Shown here: positions 17,486-25,254 of the stretch, piece after piece
Layout of the letters: each line of letters starts with the position of its first letter
Numbering within the stretch: position 1 is the stretch's first letter
From: Sutcliffiella horikoshii
GTDB taxonomy: Bacteria; Bacillota; Bacilli; Bacillales; Bacillaceae_I
Direction of reading: 5' to 3'
Assembly: GCF_019931755.1 (NCBI RefSeq)
Contig: NZ_CP082918.1
Location: forward strand, 4,134,001-4,198,000
DNA length: 64,000 nt
The notes under the pieces: model-generated
Database searches by the model: none
What the model saw: the letters and a program-made list of their open reading frames with translations, nothing else
What the model was told of the DNA's origin: nothing
Program-made: the position numbers and the translations under genes

Positions 17486-18538
17486 TTATGATTGGGCAAG
17501 CTCTTCTGGTTGCGGATGTACTAGGGGCATCACTTTTTTGGCGAAGCGCTCCATTTCTTCAAGCTGCGGGGAAAATTGTAATAACAATAATTCCACGCCA
17601 GCTTTCTCGAATTCTTGTATTCTAGTAGCAATCTGCTCCGGCGTACCGATTAGATTTGGACGCAATCCCCTATTTGACACAGAATAATCCTGCAGTTGTA
17701 TTTGTTGTTCAAGCTGTGATTTGCTTGTGAAGTCCTTAAATCCAGCATACGCATCAGATTCTTTAACAGCTGTAATCCTGGCGAGTTCTGCCTGTGCTTC
17801 CTCTTCTGTATCCCTGCAAATAACATAGGCAGCCATCCCAAACGATTGAAATGGAGGATTCGATGTCTTGGCTCTCTTTTCTTTCATATCGTTAATCTTC
17901 GCCGCCACTTCCTCCACCGTGCCCCCGTGCATGACATAGGCATCACAGTGCGAGGAGATAACTTCCTTCCCTTTCGGACTTTCGCCGCCTGCATAAAGGA
18001 TGGGATTAGGGCGTTGTACCGGTTTTGGGTGGAGTTTTGTTTCTTTCAGCTGATAGTATTTTCCCTCATAGGTAAAAGAATCTTCTGTCCATAAACCTTT
18101 AAGAACATCAATAAACTCTTTCGTGCGGTCATAACGCTCATCATGCTCGGTAAAGATCCCGCCATACTGACGGGCCTCCTCTTCCCACCAAGCCGACACG
18201 ACATTGAGGGTGAATCGACCGTTGCTGATGTGATCGATGTTTGCTGTTGCTTTCGCGGCAATAGCAGGGTTATGAAATCCAGGCCTGATCGCCGTCATTA
18301 TTTCTATCTTTTCGGTTACTGCTGCCAAGGCTGCGGCAGTAGACCAAGCCTCCAATGTGTCCTCTTTCGGGCCTTTAATATCATTTAGGAAGAGCTCCGC
18401 AATTAAGGTTGTATCAAACCCAAGCTGTTCTGCCTGCTGAATTACCTTTTTGGCATAGTCAAAAGTCGGAGGCATCTGTTCATCCTCCACATTTCGCAAC
18501 CAACCGCCGAATATCGGCAACCAAAATCCAAACTTCAT
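17486..18538 (-). CDS. LLM-class flavin-dependent monooxygenase (sulfonate/sulfone type)
   Basis: A 350-residue bacterial-luciferase-like protein that uses reduced FMN and oxygen. It begins MKFGFWLPIFGGWLRNVEDE and has the family regions TAIRPGFHNPAIAAK, ISNGRFTLNVVSAWW and PNPILYAGGESPKGKE. SsuD/SfnG relatives release sulfite or sulfinate from alkanesulfonates or dimethyl sulfone. The start ATG at 18538 follows GGGGGAAG; the in-frame ATG at 18577 falls in the riboswitch region and lacks an RBS. The S-box leader supports a role in sulfur acquisition. A partner flavin reductase is not in the window. Confidence 0.88.
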   Translation of the reverse strand: MKFGFWLPIFGGWLRNVEDEQMPPTFDYAKKVIQQAEQLGFDTTLIAELFLNDIKGPKEDTLEAWSTAAALAAVTEKIEIMTAIRPGFHNPAIAAKATANIDHISNGRFTLNVVSAWWEEEARQYGGIFTEHDERYDRTKEFIDVLKGLWTEDSFTYEGKYYQLKETKLHPKPVQRPNPILYAGGESPKGKEVISSHCDAYVMHGGTVEEVAAKINDMKEKRAKTSNPPFQSFGMAAYVICRDTEEEAQAELARITAVKESDAYAGFKDFTSKSQLEQQIQLQDYSVSNRGLRPNLIGTPEQIATRIQEFEKAGVELLLLQFSPQLEEMERFAKKVMPLVHPQPEELAQS

Positions 18539-18579
18539 CTCACGCTTCCCCCTTTTGATGTTTGTGTATGTAGACAAAC

Positions 18580-18738
18580 AAAAAACTCCTTCGATAAGAA
18601 GAAGTTTGAGTACAAGCCCGTAACATCCACTTATCTTCCAAGAACGTTTGTCTTGCTGGAATTGGCACCTATACAGTTGTCCGTACTGTACGGTTGCCGG
18701 GCTTCACAGGGCCAGTCCCTCCACCTCTCTTGATAAGA
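18580..18738 (-). promoter_or_regulatory. SAM-I (S-box) riboswitch with terminator
   Basis: The minus-strand leader contains CTTATCAAGAGAGGTGGAGG, then GAAGCCCGGCAACC, GGTGCCAATTCCAGCA and the closing GATAAG, all S-box hallmarks in order. The aptamer spans about 18738-18630. The platform is a terminator, AACTTCTTC with GAAGGAGTT (about 18607-18584) plus a T run, 46 bases before the monooxygenase ATG. When SAM is abundant transcription should stop here. Confidence 0.95.
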
Positions 18739-18910
18739 AAACTTACTATTCAATTATTGTTATCTAGACTAATCCTATCACGAAACTTGGGAATGGACAA
18801 GTCTTTCGGATAGCTAAATACTCTGGTTATATTACTAGCTTATTAGCTGGGGGAGGAAAAATGAACTGGTGGTTTTGGAGTTATTTAGGGGATTGGGGTG
18901 GATGGCGCGG

Positions 18911-19130
18911 GGATGAAGACACTTTTGAGCTTGTAAACCACTCAGTGAGGTCTTCATCCGCCTTATGAAGACACTTCCAAGCCTAAAATTCTCTCACGGA
19001 GGTCTTCATCCGCCTTATGAAGACACTTCTGAGCCTAAAATCCTCTCACGGAGGTCTTCATCCACCTTATAAAGACCTCTCTCATTACTTTTCCTGCTCA
19101 CTCAGGTCCTCATAGACCCCATGAAGATCC
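18911..19130. repeat. 52-bp tandem repeat array A (GAGGTCTTCAT family)
   Basis: GAAGAC(A/C) blocks start at 18915, 18967, 19019 and 19071, exactly 52 bp apart. Each unit carries GGAGGTCTTCAT and, about 7 bases on, ATGAAGAC, giving a local inverted repeat. The array fills the gap between the S-box operon and the IS element and ends at the IS target site. The 170 bases before it (18739-18910) show no gene. Confidence 0.88.
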
Positions 19131-19205
19131 CTTGTGGGTCTAGACTATAAAGTAGACACGGTTTGGAGAGACTTGTAAAAACAAGTATCTGGAACGGAGC
19201 GTGTC

Positions 19206-19493
19206 ATGATGAGTAAAAGATATGACCCTGAATTCAAGGAATACATTGCCAAGCTAGTAGTAGAAGAGGGAAATAAAGCAACAGATATTAGTAAAGAAAT
19301 GGACTTGTCACCAAAGAACATATCACGTTGGGTTAGCATTTATCGAAAGAAAACGCAAGCTGGGGAGAGTTACATTACTCCTAGCGAGTTTAAAAAACGT
19401 GAAAAAGAACTATTGGATCAAATAAACGAATTGAAAGAGGAAAATGAAATCATAAAAAAGGCGGCGCACATCTTCATGAAAAGCCAGAAGTAA
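19206..19493 (+). CDS. IS3-family transposase OrfA
   Basis: A 95-residue DNA-binding subunit: helix-turn-helix at about residues 18-45 (EEGNKATDISKEMDLSPKNI), then a leucine-zipper-like coiled coil (residues 60-90). Near the 3' end the codons ATA AAA AAG form an A-AAA-AAG slippery heptamer at 19454-19460. A -1 shift there enters the OrfB frame, which is open without a stop, so an OrfAB fusion transposase can be made. Confidence 0.93.
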   Translation: MMSKRYDPEFKEYIAKLVVEEGNKATDISKEMDLSPKNISRWVSIYRKKTQAGESYITPSEFKKREKELLDQINELKEENEIIKKAAHIFMKSQK

Positions 19494-19534
19494 TTTACCG
19501 ATTTATTTTTCAACATCGGAAAGAGTTTCGAATT

Positions 19535-20377
19535 GTGAAGATGTGCACGGTATTAAATGTATCCAAGAGTGGGTACTACAAGTGGATTAATAAAAAGGAG
19601 TCCCCTAGAAAAAAACGAAAAACGTGGATGATGGCAAAAATTCGTGGTCTATTCTTTCAGAATAAAGAAGTCTATGGGAGTCCTAGAATTACGAGAGAAT
19701 TGTATAAAGATGGGTTTCTGATTTCAGAGAAAACCGTCGGAAGATATATGCGTGAAATGGGGCTTTGTGCTATACCGGAACAACGTTTTGTGGTTACGAC
19801 AGATTCCAACCATAATCAGCCAATTTATCCGAATCTACTTAATCGCGAGTTTAATCCAGAAAAGCCTAATCAAGTGTGGGTAACAGATATCACATACATT
19901 TGGACGTTAAAAGGATGGTTGTATTTGGCTACAGTAATGGACCTGTTTTCTAGAAAAATTGTTGGTTGGAGTTTGAACAAAACCATGACAAAGGAGCTTC
20001 CTTTACAAGCGTTAAACAGAGCTATAAATCAAAGAAAGCCTCCTTATGGCCTGATTCACCATTCTGATCGTGGTAGCCAATATACCTCCAGTGATTACAT
20101 CGCACGCTTGAAGGAATGTAACATGGAAATAAGTATGAGTCGAAAAGGAAACTGTTATGATAATGCATGTATGGAGTCCTTTTTTGCGACTCTGAAAAAA
20201 GAGCTTGTGTATCGAAGAAAATTCGCAACTCGAGAAGAAGCAACGAAGGAAATTTGGACCTATATTATGAGCTTTTATAACGAAAGAAGAAGTCACTCTA
20301 AACTAGGATATATATCACCAAATGAATACGAACGAAGCAATACGAAAAAACAAGTACTAGATAAAGAAGCTGCATAA
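19535..20377 (+). CDS. IS3-family transposase OrfB (DDE integrase)
   Basis: A 280-residue catalytic region from its first ATG; the frame is open back to the slippery site near 19454. It has an HTH_21-like segment (KIRGLFFQNKEVYGSPRI) and an rve catalytic core with the DDE residues: Asp in WVTDITYI, Asp in IHHSDRGSQYTS, and Glu in CYDNACMESFFATLKKE. It is probably translated mainly as the OrfAB product through frameshifting. No disabling mutations. Confidence 0.94.
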   Translation: MKMCTVLNVSKSGYYKWINKKESPRKKRKTWMMAKIRGLFFQNKEVYGSPRITRELYKDGFLISEKTVGRYMREMGLCAIPEQRFVVTTDSNHNQPIYPNLLNREFNPEKPNQVWVTDITYIWTLKGWLYLATVMDLFSRKIVGWSLNKTMTKELPLQALNRAINQRKPPYGLIHHSDRGSQYTSSDYIARLKECNMEISMSRKGNCYDNACMESFFATLKKELVYRRKFATREEATKEIWTYIMSFYNERRSHSKLGYISPNEYERSNTKKQVLDKEAA

Positions 20378-20394
20378 AGAGTAACCCCACTTAG

Positions 20395-20504
20395 CAACTT
20401 TACATGGAGGGGCGGGTAGGATAGCCTACCTGGCGAGCCACTGGTTCCTACCCAGGTGGCTTTGTGGCTCGAGGTCATACCCGCAGAGGCTCCATGTCAA
20501 GTTG
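20395..20504 (+). other. 110-nt structured palindrome in the 3' tail of the IS
   Basis: CAACTTTACATGGAG pairs with CTCCATGTCAAGTTG at the ends; inside, CGGGTA pairs with TACCCG and CGAGCCAC with GTGGCTCG, and a side hairpin GTAGGATAGCCTAC sits on the 5' arm. The element lies between the orfB stop and the right inverted repeat. Function unknown: a transcript-protecting or terminating fold, or a captured palindromic element. Confidence 0.7.
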
Positions 20505-20718
20505 CGGGACACTGAGAATTCTCTATTTGGGATCTTTCATACAAGATACAAACTAGATACGAGGAAAATAGCTTTTTTAAAAAGTAAAGCTGTACCAATA
20601 TTGAAAAACATAAGAAGATTCTCTCTAAAAAGTTGTCCACTTTCTTGACAGAAGACCACTTGCGCTAACGGTACCAAAAAACGCCCCCCAAACCAGGAAG
20701 GCGTCCACTTAAAACCTA

Positions 20719-21213
20719 TTATTGTATATCCTTTTCGAAATTAGGAGCATGCAAGCCTTCTGCTTCAAACGTTTCTCCTATTTTCTGATGAAAACTCTCC
20801 AATGCAGCTGTCACTTCTACACCATCTGAACCTTCAGACAATGATGCGGCACGTTCTTCAAAATATAAAGCCAACAGTTCAATGGAATCCTTCATATCGA
20901 CCTGAAGATCCTCATCCAAATTCTCAGGGATCTCAATGCCACGAAGTTCATTTGCAATACGGTTGCTAGCTTCCACGGCCGCCTCAAGGTCTCCAGCGCC
21001 ATCTGACATTTCATAAGATGTTACAGGTTCAAGGTGCTTGCGGATGGTCTGAATCATTTCCATTTGTATATTCATAAGGACGGTTACCGTCTCCCCGCTC
21101 TGGTCAGCAGGAACTTGTTTGGAATCGGCAGTGTCCACATTGTTCGCTTCCTCTGTGCATGCAGATAGCACAATTACTAAAACAAGTATCATAGAGAAAA
21201 TCCACTTTTTCAT
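20719..21213 (-). CDS. Uncharacterised lipoprotein
   Basis: A 164-residue secreted protein with a type II signal peptide: positive MKKW, hydrophobic core, lipobox LSAC with Cys19. The mature part is acidic and helical (DLEAAVEASNRIANELRGIE and similar), with no family I recognise. ATG at 21213 follows AAAGGAG by 7 bases; the ATG at 21234 in frame lies upstream of that RBS. Monocistronic, probably anchored to the outer face of the membrane. Confidence 0.75.
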   Translation of the reverse strand: MKKWIFSMILVLVIVLSACTEEANNVDTADSKQVPADQSGETVTVLMNIQMEMIQTIRKHLEPVTSYEMSDGAGDLEAAVEASNRIANELRGIEIPENLDEDLQVDMKDSIELLALYFEERAASLSEGSDGVEVTAALESFHQKIGETFEAEGLHAPNFEKDIQ

Positions 21214-21361
21214 ATCAAGTCTCCTTTTCTTCATACATTACGGAAACAGTGTACTCGTTTTCACCCCACCTGTATATACCTCCACCCAAAGTTGCATTCT
21301 TCTATTTATTCTTACATCTCTATTTAGTTTGTTAAAAATTTATTAAAATAATATTTTCTGC

Positions 21362-21411
21362 TTGCATTGTTTCTTAACATCCCATACAATAAGAAAATGC
21401 AAACGGTTGCA
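21362..21411 (+). promoter_or_regulatory. Sigma-A promoter with LacI-type operator before the PTS-EEP operon
   Basis: TTGCAT (21362-21367) and TACAAT (21385-21390) are spaced by exactly 17 bp. TGCAAACGGTTGCA (21398-21411) is a palindrome with the central CG typical of LacI/GalR-family operators, placed at the transcription start. It differs from the CcpA cre consensus at two symmetric positions, so a dedicated repressor is more likely. Confidence 0.75.
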
Positions 21412-21491
21412 CCAGATGTGCACTGTTTTACACTAAAATGAATTCGTTTTCAACAAAAAATAGAACTTATATAGAAAGAAGGCTGTTAAAA

Positions 21492-23135
21492 ATGAAGAAC
21501 TTTTTGTCTTTTGATTTCTGGCAGAAATTCGGTAAAGCTTTACTGGTAGTGGTTGCGGTTATGCCTGCTGCTGGTATTATGATTTCTCTTGGTAAGTTGG
21601 TCGGCATGACTGGCGGAGACTTAGCTCTTGTGCAAACGATTGCAAGAGTAATGGAGGATATCGGTTGGGGAATCATCACCAACTTACATGTATTGTTTGC
21701 GGTTGCCATTGGTGGATCGTGGGCTAAGGAACGTGCAGGTGGAGCTTTCGCTGCACTGATTGCATTCGTACTTATTAACCGTATCACGGGGGCGATCTTT
21801 GGGGTTAACAACGATATGGTGGCAGACCCTGAAGCTACTTTCACTACTCTTTTTGGACAAGAACTTGTTGTTGGTGACTACTTTACTACTGTATTAGGTG
21901 CGCCGGCATTAAACATGGGAGTGTTCGTTGGTATCATTGCCGGTTTCCTTGGTGCTAACCTTTTCAATAAATTTTATAACTATAGTAAATTACCTGATTC
22001 CTTATCATTCTTTAATGGTAAACGTTTCGTACCATTCGTTGTAATTGGTGGATCTGTAATCGCTGGTATCGTATTAAGTGTTGTTTGGCCGTTCATCCAA
22101 GGATTGTTAAACGATTTCGGTGTTTGGATCGCTTCTTCTAGAGACAGCGCGCCAATCGTTGCACCATTCATTTTCGGTGCGTTGGAGCGTCTATTATTAC
22201 CTTTCGGATTGCATCATATGTTAACGGTACCAATGAACTACACGTCACTTGGTGGAACTTATACGATTCTTACTGGCGGCAGCGCTGGTTCTGTTGTAGC
22301 GGGTCAAGATCCATTATGGTTAGCTTGGATTGCCGATCTGAACAACTTCCTTGCTGCTGGTGACACAGAGTCTTATGAAGCGCTGCTACGCGAAGTGGTA
22401 CCTGCTCGTTTTAAAGTAGGTCAAATGATTCTTTCTTGTGCTGCATTGATTGGTATTGCGTATGCAATGTATCGCAATGTGGACAAGGATAAGCGTAAAA
22501 AGTACAAGTCTATGTTCTTATCTGCAGGTCTTGCAGTATTCTTGACTGGTGTTACTGAGCCAATCGAATTTATGTTTATGTTTGCTGCTCCTGTGTTATA
22601 TGTGATGTATGCAATTATGACAGGACTTGCTTTCGCTATTGTTGATATCATTGATATTCGTGTTCATGCTTTCGGAGTTATCGAGTTACTGACTCGTACA
22701 CCGATGATTGTAAAAGCTGGTTTATGGTTAGATCTAGTGAACTTTGTGATTGCATGTCTAGTATTCTTTGGATTGAACTTTGCGGTAGCGAACTTCATGA
22801 TCAAGAAATTCAATTTCCCTACTCCGGGACGTAACGGAAACTATATTGAGCAAGAAGAAGGCGCTGGTAACGGTGCGGCTGCAAGTGTTCAAGCTGATTC
22901 TTTGGCACCTGCGATCATCGGATTGCTTGGTGGAGCAGAAAATATTGAAGATGTGGATGCATGTATGACTCGTCTGCGTGTAACAGTAAAAGATAGAGAG
23001 AAAGTTGCAAATGAAGCGGCATGGAAAGAAAAAGGTGCACTTGGACTGATTGTGAAAGACCGTGGTGTCCAAGCAATCTACGGACCAAAAGCAGATGTAA
23101 TCAAATCTGATATTCAAGACTTGTTGGGAGCGTAA
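21492..23135 (+). CDS. PTS permease EIICB, glucose/maltose family
   Basis: A 547-residue membrane permease in C-B order. EIIC (about 5-440) has roughly ten hydrophobic segments and conserved loops such as LPFGLHHMLTVPMNYT and GVTEPIEFMFMF. EIIB (about 470-547) carries the phosphorylated Cys491 in DACMTRLRVTVKD. There is no EIIA domain, so it must borrow one, perhaps the protein at 9664. ATG at 21492 has GAAGG upstream. The sugar is uncertain. The gene 6 bases downstream encodes an EEP-family phosphodiesterase, so the imported compound may be a phosphodiester or lead to one. Confidence 0.88.
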   Translation: MKNFLSFDFWQKFGKALLVVVAVMPAAGIMISLGKLVGMTGGDLALVQTIARVMEDIGWGIITNLHVLFAVAIGGSWAKERAGGAFAALIAFVLINRITGAIFGVNNDMVADPEATFTTLFGQELVVGDYFTTVLGAPALNMGVFVGIIAGFLGANLFNKFYNYSKLPDSLSFFNGKRFVPFVVIGGSVIAGIVLSVVWPFIQGLLNDFGVWIASSRDSAPIVAPFIFGALERLLLPFGLHHMLTVPMNYTSLGGTYTILTGGSAGSVVAGQDPLWLAWIADLNNFLAAGDTESYEALLREVVPARFKVGQMILSCAALIGIAYAMYRNVDKDKRKKYKSMFLSAGLAVFLTGVTEPIEFMFMFAAPVLYVMYAIMTGLAFAIVDIIDIRVHAFGVIELLTRTPMIVKAGLWLDLVNFVIACLVFFGLNFAVANFMIKKFNFPTPGRNGNYIEQEEGAGNGAAASVQADSLAPAIIGLLGGAENIEDVDACMTRLRVTVKDREKVANEAAWKEKGALGLIVKDRGVQAIYGPKADVIKSDIQDLLGA

Positions 23136-23141
23136 TAAACG

Positions 23142-23936
23142 ATGAATCTACTAACCCTTAACTGCCACTCTTGGCAGGAAGAGAACCAAATGGAAAAGAT
23201 ACAGCATATCGCGAGAGCCATTAAGGAACAAGCATACGATGTCATCGCTCTTCAAGAGGTTAGCCAAAGTATCGATGCCGAAGTGGTAACGGGTAATATT
23301 AAGCAAAACAACTTCGGCCTTGTTTTACAGCAGGAGCTTGAGAAGCTTGGAGTGTCAGACTACGAGTTAGTCTGGGACTTCGCCCATATGGGGTATGATA
23401 CGTATGAGGAAGGCCTTGCAATTTTGACTCGCCATCCTATTAAAAAGACACATTCCTTCTTTGTATCTAAAAGTACGGACACGGACTTTTGGAAAACACG
23501 TAAAATTGTCGGTGTGACCGTTGAAGTGCAGGGGGAGGAGCTGTCCTTTTATACCTGTCACTTGGGTTGGTGGAGTGATGAAGAGGAACCTGCGAAGTAT
23601 CAGATGGAACAGCTGCTTGAAAAAGTAAAGGGAACAGAACCATTCTTCCTGATGGGGGATTTTAATAATAGCGCCCATATTAAGGGTGAGGGTTATGAAT
23701 ATCTGACTTCTACAGCCGGTCTGCACGATACGTATTTACTGGCTTCTGAAAAGGATTCAGGAGTGACGGTGGAAGGTAAGATTGCTGGCTGGGATGAGAA
23801 CAAACAGGATCTCCGGATTGATTTGATCCTAGCAAGCTCCCCTGCTTCGGTCACTTCTTCTAAAGTGGTCTTTAATGGGCAAAACAGAGAAGTTGTATCA
23901 GACCATTATGGGGTAGAAGTAACCGTGGAAATATAG
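23142..23936 (+). CDS. Endonuclease/exonuclease/phosphatase (EEP) family hydrolase
   Basis: A 264-residue metal-dependent phosphoesterase of the DNase I/sphingomyelinase fold. Conserved blocks: NCHSWQEEN at the start, VIALQEVSQS with the Mg-binding Glu, FYTCHLGWW, FFLMGDFNNSAH with the Asp-Asn pair, and VVSDHYGVEV with the terminal catalytic Asp-His. No signal peptide, so it acts in the cytosol. Close coupling to the PTS gene (6-base gap) points to a small-molecule substrate delivered by the PTS rather than nucleic acid. Confidence 0.85.
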   Translation: MNLLTLNCHSWQEENQMEKIQHIARAIKEQAYDVIALQEVSQSIDAEVVTGNIKQNNFGLVLQQELEKLGVSDYELVWDFAHMGYDTYEEGLAILTRHPIKKTHSFFVSKSTDTDFWKTRKIVGVTVEVQGEELSFYTCHLGWWSDEEEPAKYQMEQLLEKVKGTEPFFLMGDFNNSAHIKGEGYEYLTSTAGLHDTYLLASEKDSGVTVEGKIAGWDENKQDLRIDLILASSPASVTSSKVVFNGQNREVVSDHYGVEVTVEI

Positions 23937-23966
23937 TCGAGTTTTGACGTATTTACTGGGAAAATG

Positions 23967-24006
23967 TAAAAAGGTGAACGGCATTTAGGTGCTGTTCACC
24001 TTTTTT
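23967..24006 (+). terminator. Intrinsic terminator of the PTS-EEP operon
   Basis: AAAAGGTGAAC pairs with GTTCACCTTTT with inner pairing, followed by six Ts; it may also act for the convergent gene at 24014. Confidence 0.85.
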
Positions 24007-24013
24007 AATATGG

Positions 24014-25111
24014 TTATTTTGTAGCAGCAATGGCTTCTATTTCAGCTTGGATTTTCTTGGTCCACTCATCCACTACCCCGTAATCCATTGCCTTAACATA
24101 GATCTCTTCTAGGCTGCCATGCCAGCTCTTTGCTTCTGCCAATTTCCCAATGGCCTCCTGCATCGCTTCTGTATAACGTTCTTTTACAAGAGCAATTTCT
24201 TTTTCATATCGCTCGTCTGTTCCTGTACGAATCGTAATATCGTACATATCCACGATGGAATCTCCTTCGCGATCTGGGAAATATTCATGTGGGGCCGTGC
24301 TGTCAAAAATGGCGAATCCAAGCTCACGGCAGATAATCATATCAAGACTGTATGGATCAAACCCGCAATGATATACTTCCACGTCAAAGCCTTTTTCTTC
24401 GGAAGCTTTGGCGAGCTTTTTCAGCATGGTGGATTTCCCTGAACCAGGACGACCTTTTATAAAATAACGATGTGTCAGACCTTCTGTCAGGTTTGGCACG
24501 AAATCCTTTGCACCAGCAGGTGTTGCCGCACCGAGGAAGCGATGCCTGACATCTGCTTTTTTATTTAATGTCTTACCTTGGAACAATTGCTCCACGAGAT
24601 CCTTTGTCAGCTTATTTGCTGCCTCAAAATTCATATTATGAATATAGTATCTTTCCCAATCGTCATGTATTTTCAGGGCTCTCGCGAAGGTTTGATAAGC
24701 AGTCTGGAAGGCTTCCTTCTTTTTGGTCGCTAAGTGTTGTATTTCTTCTTTCTGTTCCGCAAGCAACTTGGAGTCCCACGCCTCCCCTAAGTTAACGTAT
24801 TCCTCCACCGCTCCAGGAGCTTTTGGTTCAATGACATGCGGCGCCGTTCCATCCACAATTCCAATGCCAAGCGCACGGATGACCATCCCGTCCACCGAGC
24901 TTGTGTCAGATGAACAATGAAGCAGTTCAATGTCATACCCTTTCTCGTTCCAGACTTTCCCGATCTTTTTGATAAGCGATGATTTCCCTGTCCCTGGTCC
25001 GCCTTTTAAAATAAAGATGCGATCCAATCCTTCTATGTTCGACTCGTATAGGCTATAAAATCCACGCGCTGTATTTCCACCAGCATAATAGTTTAAAATT
25101 TTCCCTGCCAA
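24014..25111 (-). CDS. Tandem P-loop ATPase-like protein (PRK06851-type)
   Basis: A 365-residue cytosolic protein made of two related P-loop halves. Walker A motifs are GGPGTGKSS (37-45) and GRPGSGKST (220-228). Each is followed after about 26 residues by the same pattern: HCSSDTSSVDGMVIRALG then DGTAPHVIEP in the first half, and HCGFDPYSLDMIICRELG then DSTAPHEYFP in the second. This internal duplication, with a conserved His-Cys and Thr-Ala-Pro-His, is visible by eye. A helical insert separates the halves. The family is widespread in Bacillus-like genomes but has no established function that I know. Monocistronic. Confidence 0.82.
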   Translation of the reverse strand: MAGKILNYYAGGNTARGFYSLYESNIEGLDRIFILKGGPGTGKSSLIKKIGKVWNEKGYDIELLHCSSDTSSVDGMVIRALGIGIVDGTAPHVIEPKAPGAVEEYVNLGEAWDSKLLAEQKEEIQHLATKKKEAFQTAYQTFARALKIHDDWERYYIHNMNFEAANKLTKDLVEQLFQGKTLNKKADVRHRFLGAATPAGAKDFVPNLTEGLTHRYFIKGRPGSGKSTMLKKLAKASEEKGFDVEVYHCGFDPYSLDMIICRELGFAIFDSTAPHEYFPDREGDSIVDMYDITIRTGTDERYEKEIALVKERYTEAMQEAIGKLAEAKSWHGSLEEIYVKAMDYGVVDEWTKKIQAEIEAIAATK

Positions 25112-25219
25112 GATCTAACACCCTTTCAATGGTAGGTTATCTTACAATTGCGATTCCTTTTAGCCTATGCGGAAGGGGTTGTATGGGTGAAAGCCTAGCT
25201 GTGTTGGGCATATAAAAGA

Positions 25220-25246
25220 GCCGCACTCCTATCCATAGAGTGCGGC
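25220..25246 (-). terminator. Intrinsic terminator of topB
   Basis: GCCGCACTC and GAGTGCGGC form a perfect 9-bp stem just after the topB stop codon, followed on the minus strand by TCTTTTAT. Confidence 0.85.
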
Positions 25247-25254
25247 CCCGTTGA

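Larger units (their letters stand above)
19135..20658 (+). mobile_element. IS3-family insertion sequence, 1,524 bp, with 4-bp target duplication
   Basis: Ends begin TGGGTCTAGAC and, on the other strand, TGGTCTTCTGTC; both continue into AAAGT(A/G)GACA and a GAGAGA block, an imperfect inverted repeat of about 40 bp. CTTG at 19131-19134 is repeated at 20659-20662, a clean target duplication. It holds two overlapping-frame transposase genes and an unusually long 280-bp tail. Intact ends, intact reading frames and an intact duplication suggest a recent, possibly active insertion. Confidence 0.92.

Noticed and set aside
21398..21411. CcpA cre site
   Set aside because: The palindrome departs from the cre consensus at two symmetric positions; a dedicated LacI-type repressor fits better, though CcpA is not excluded.
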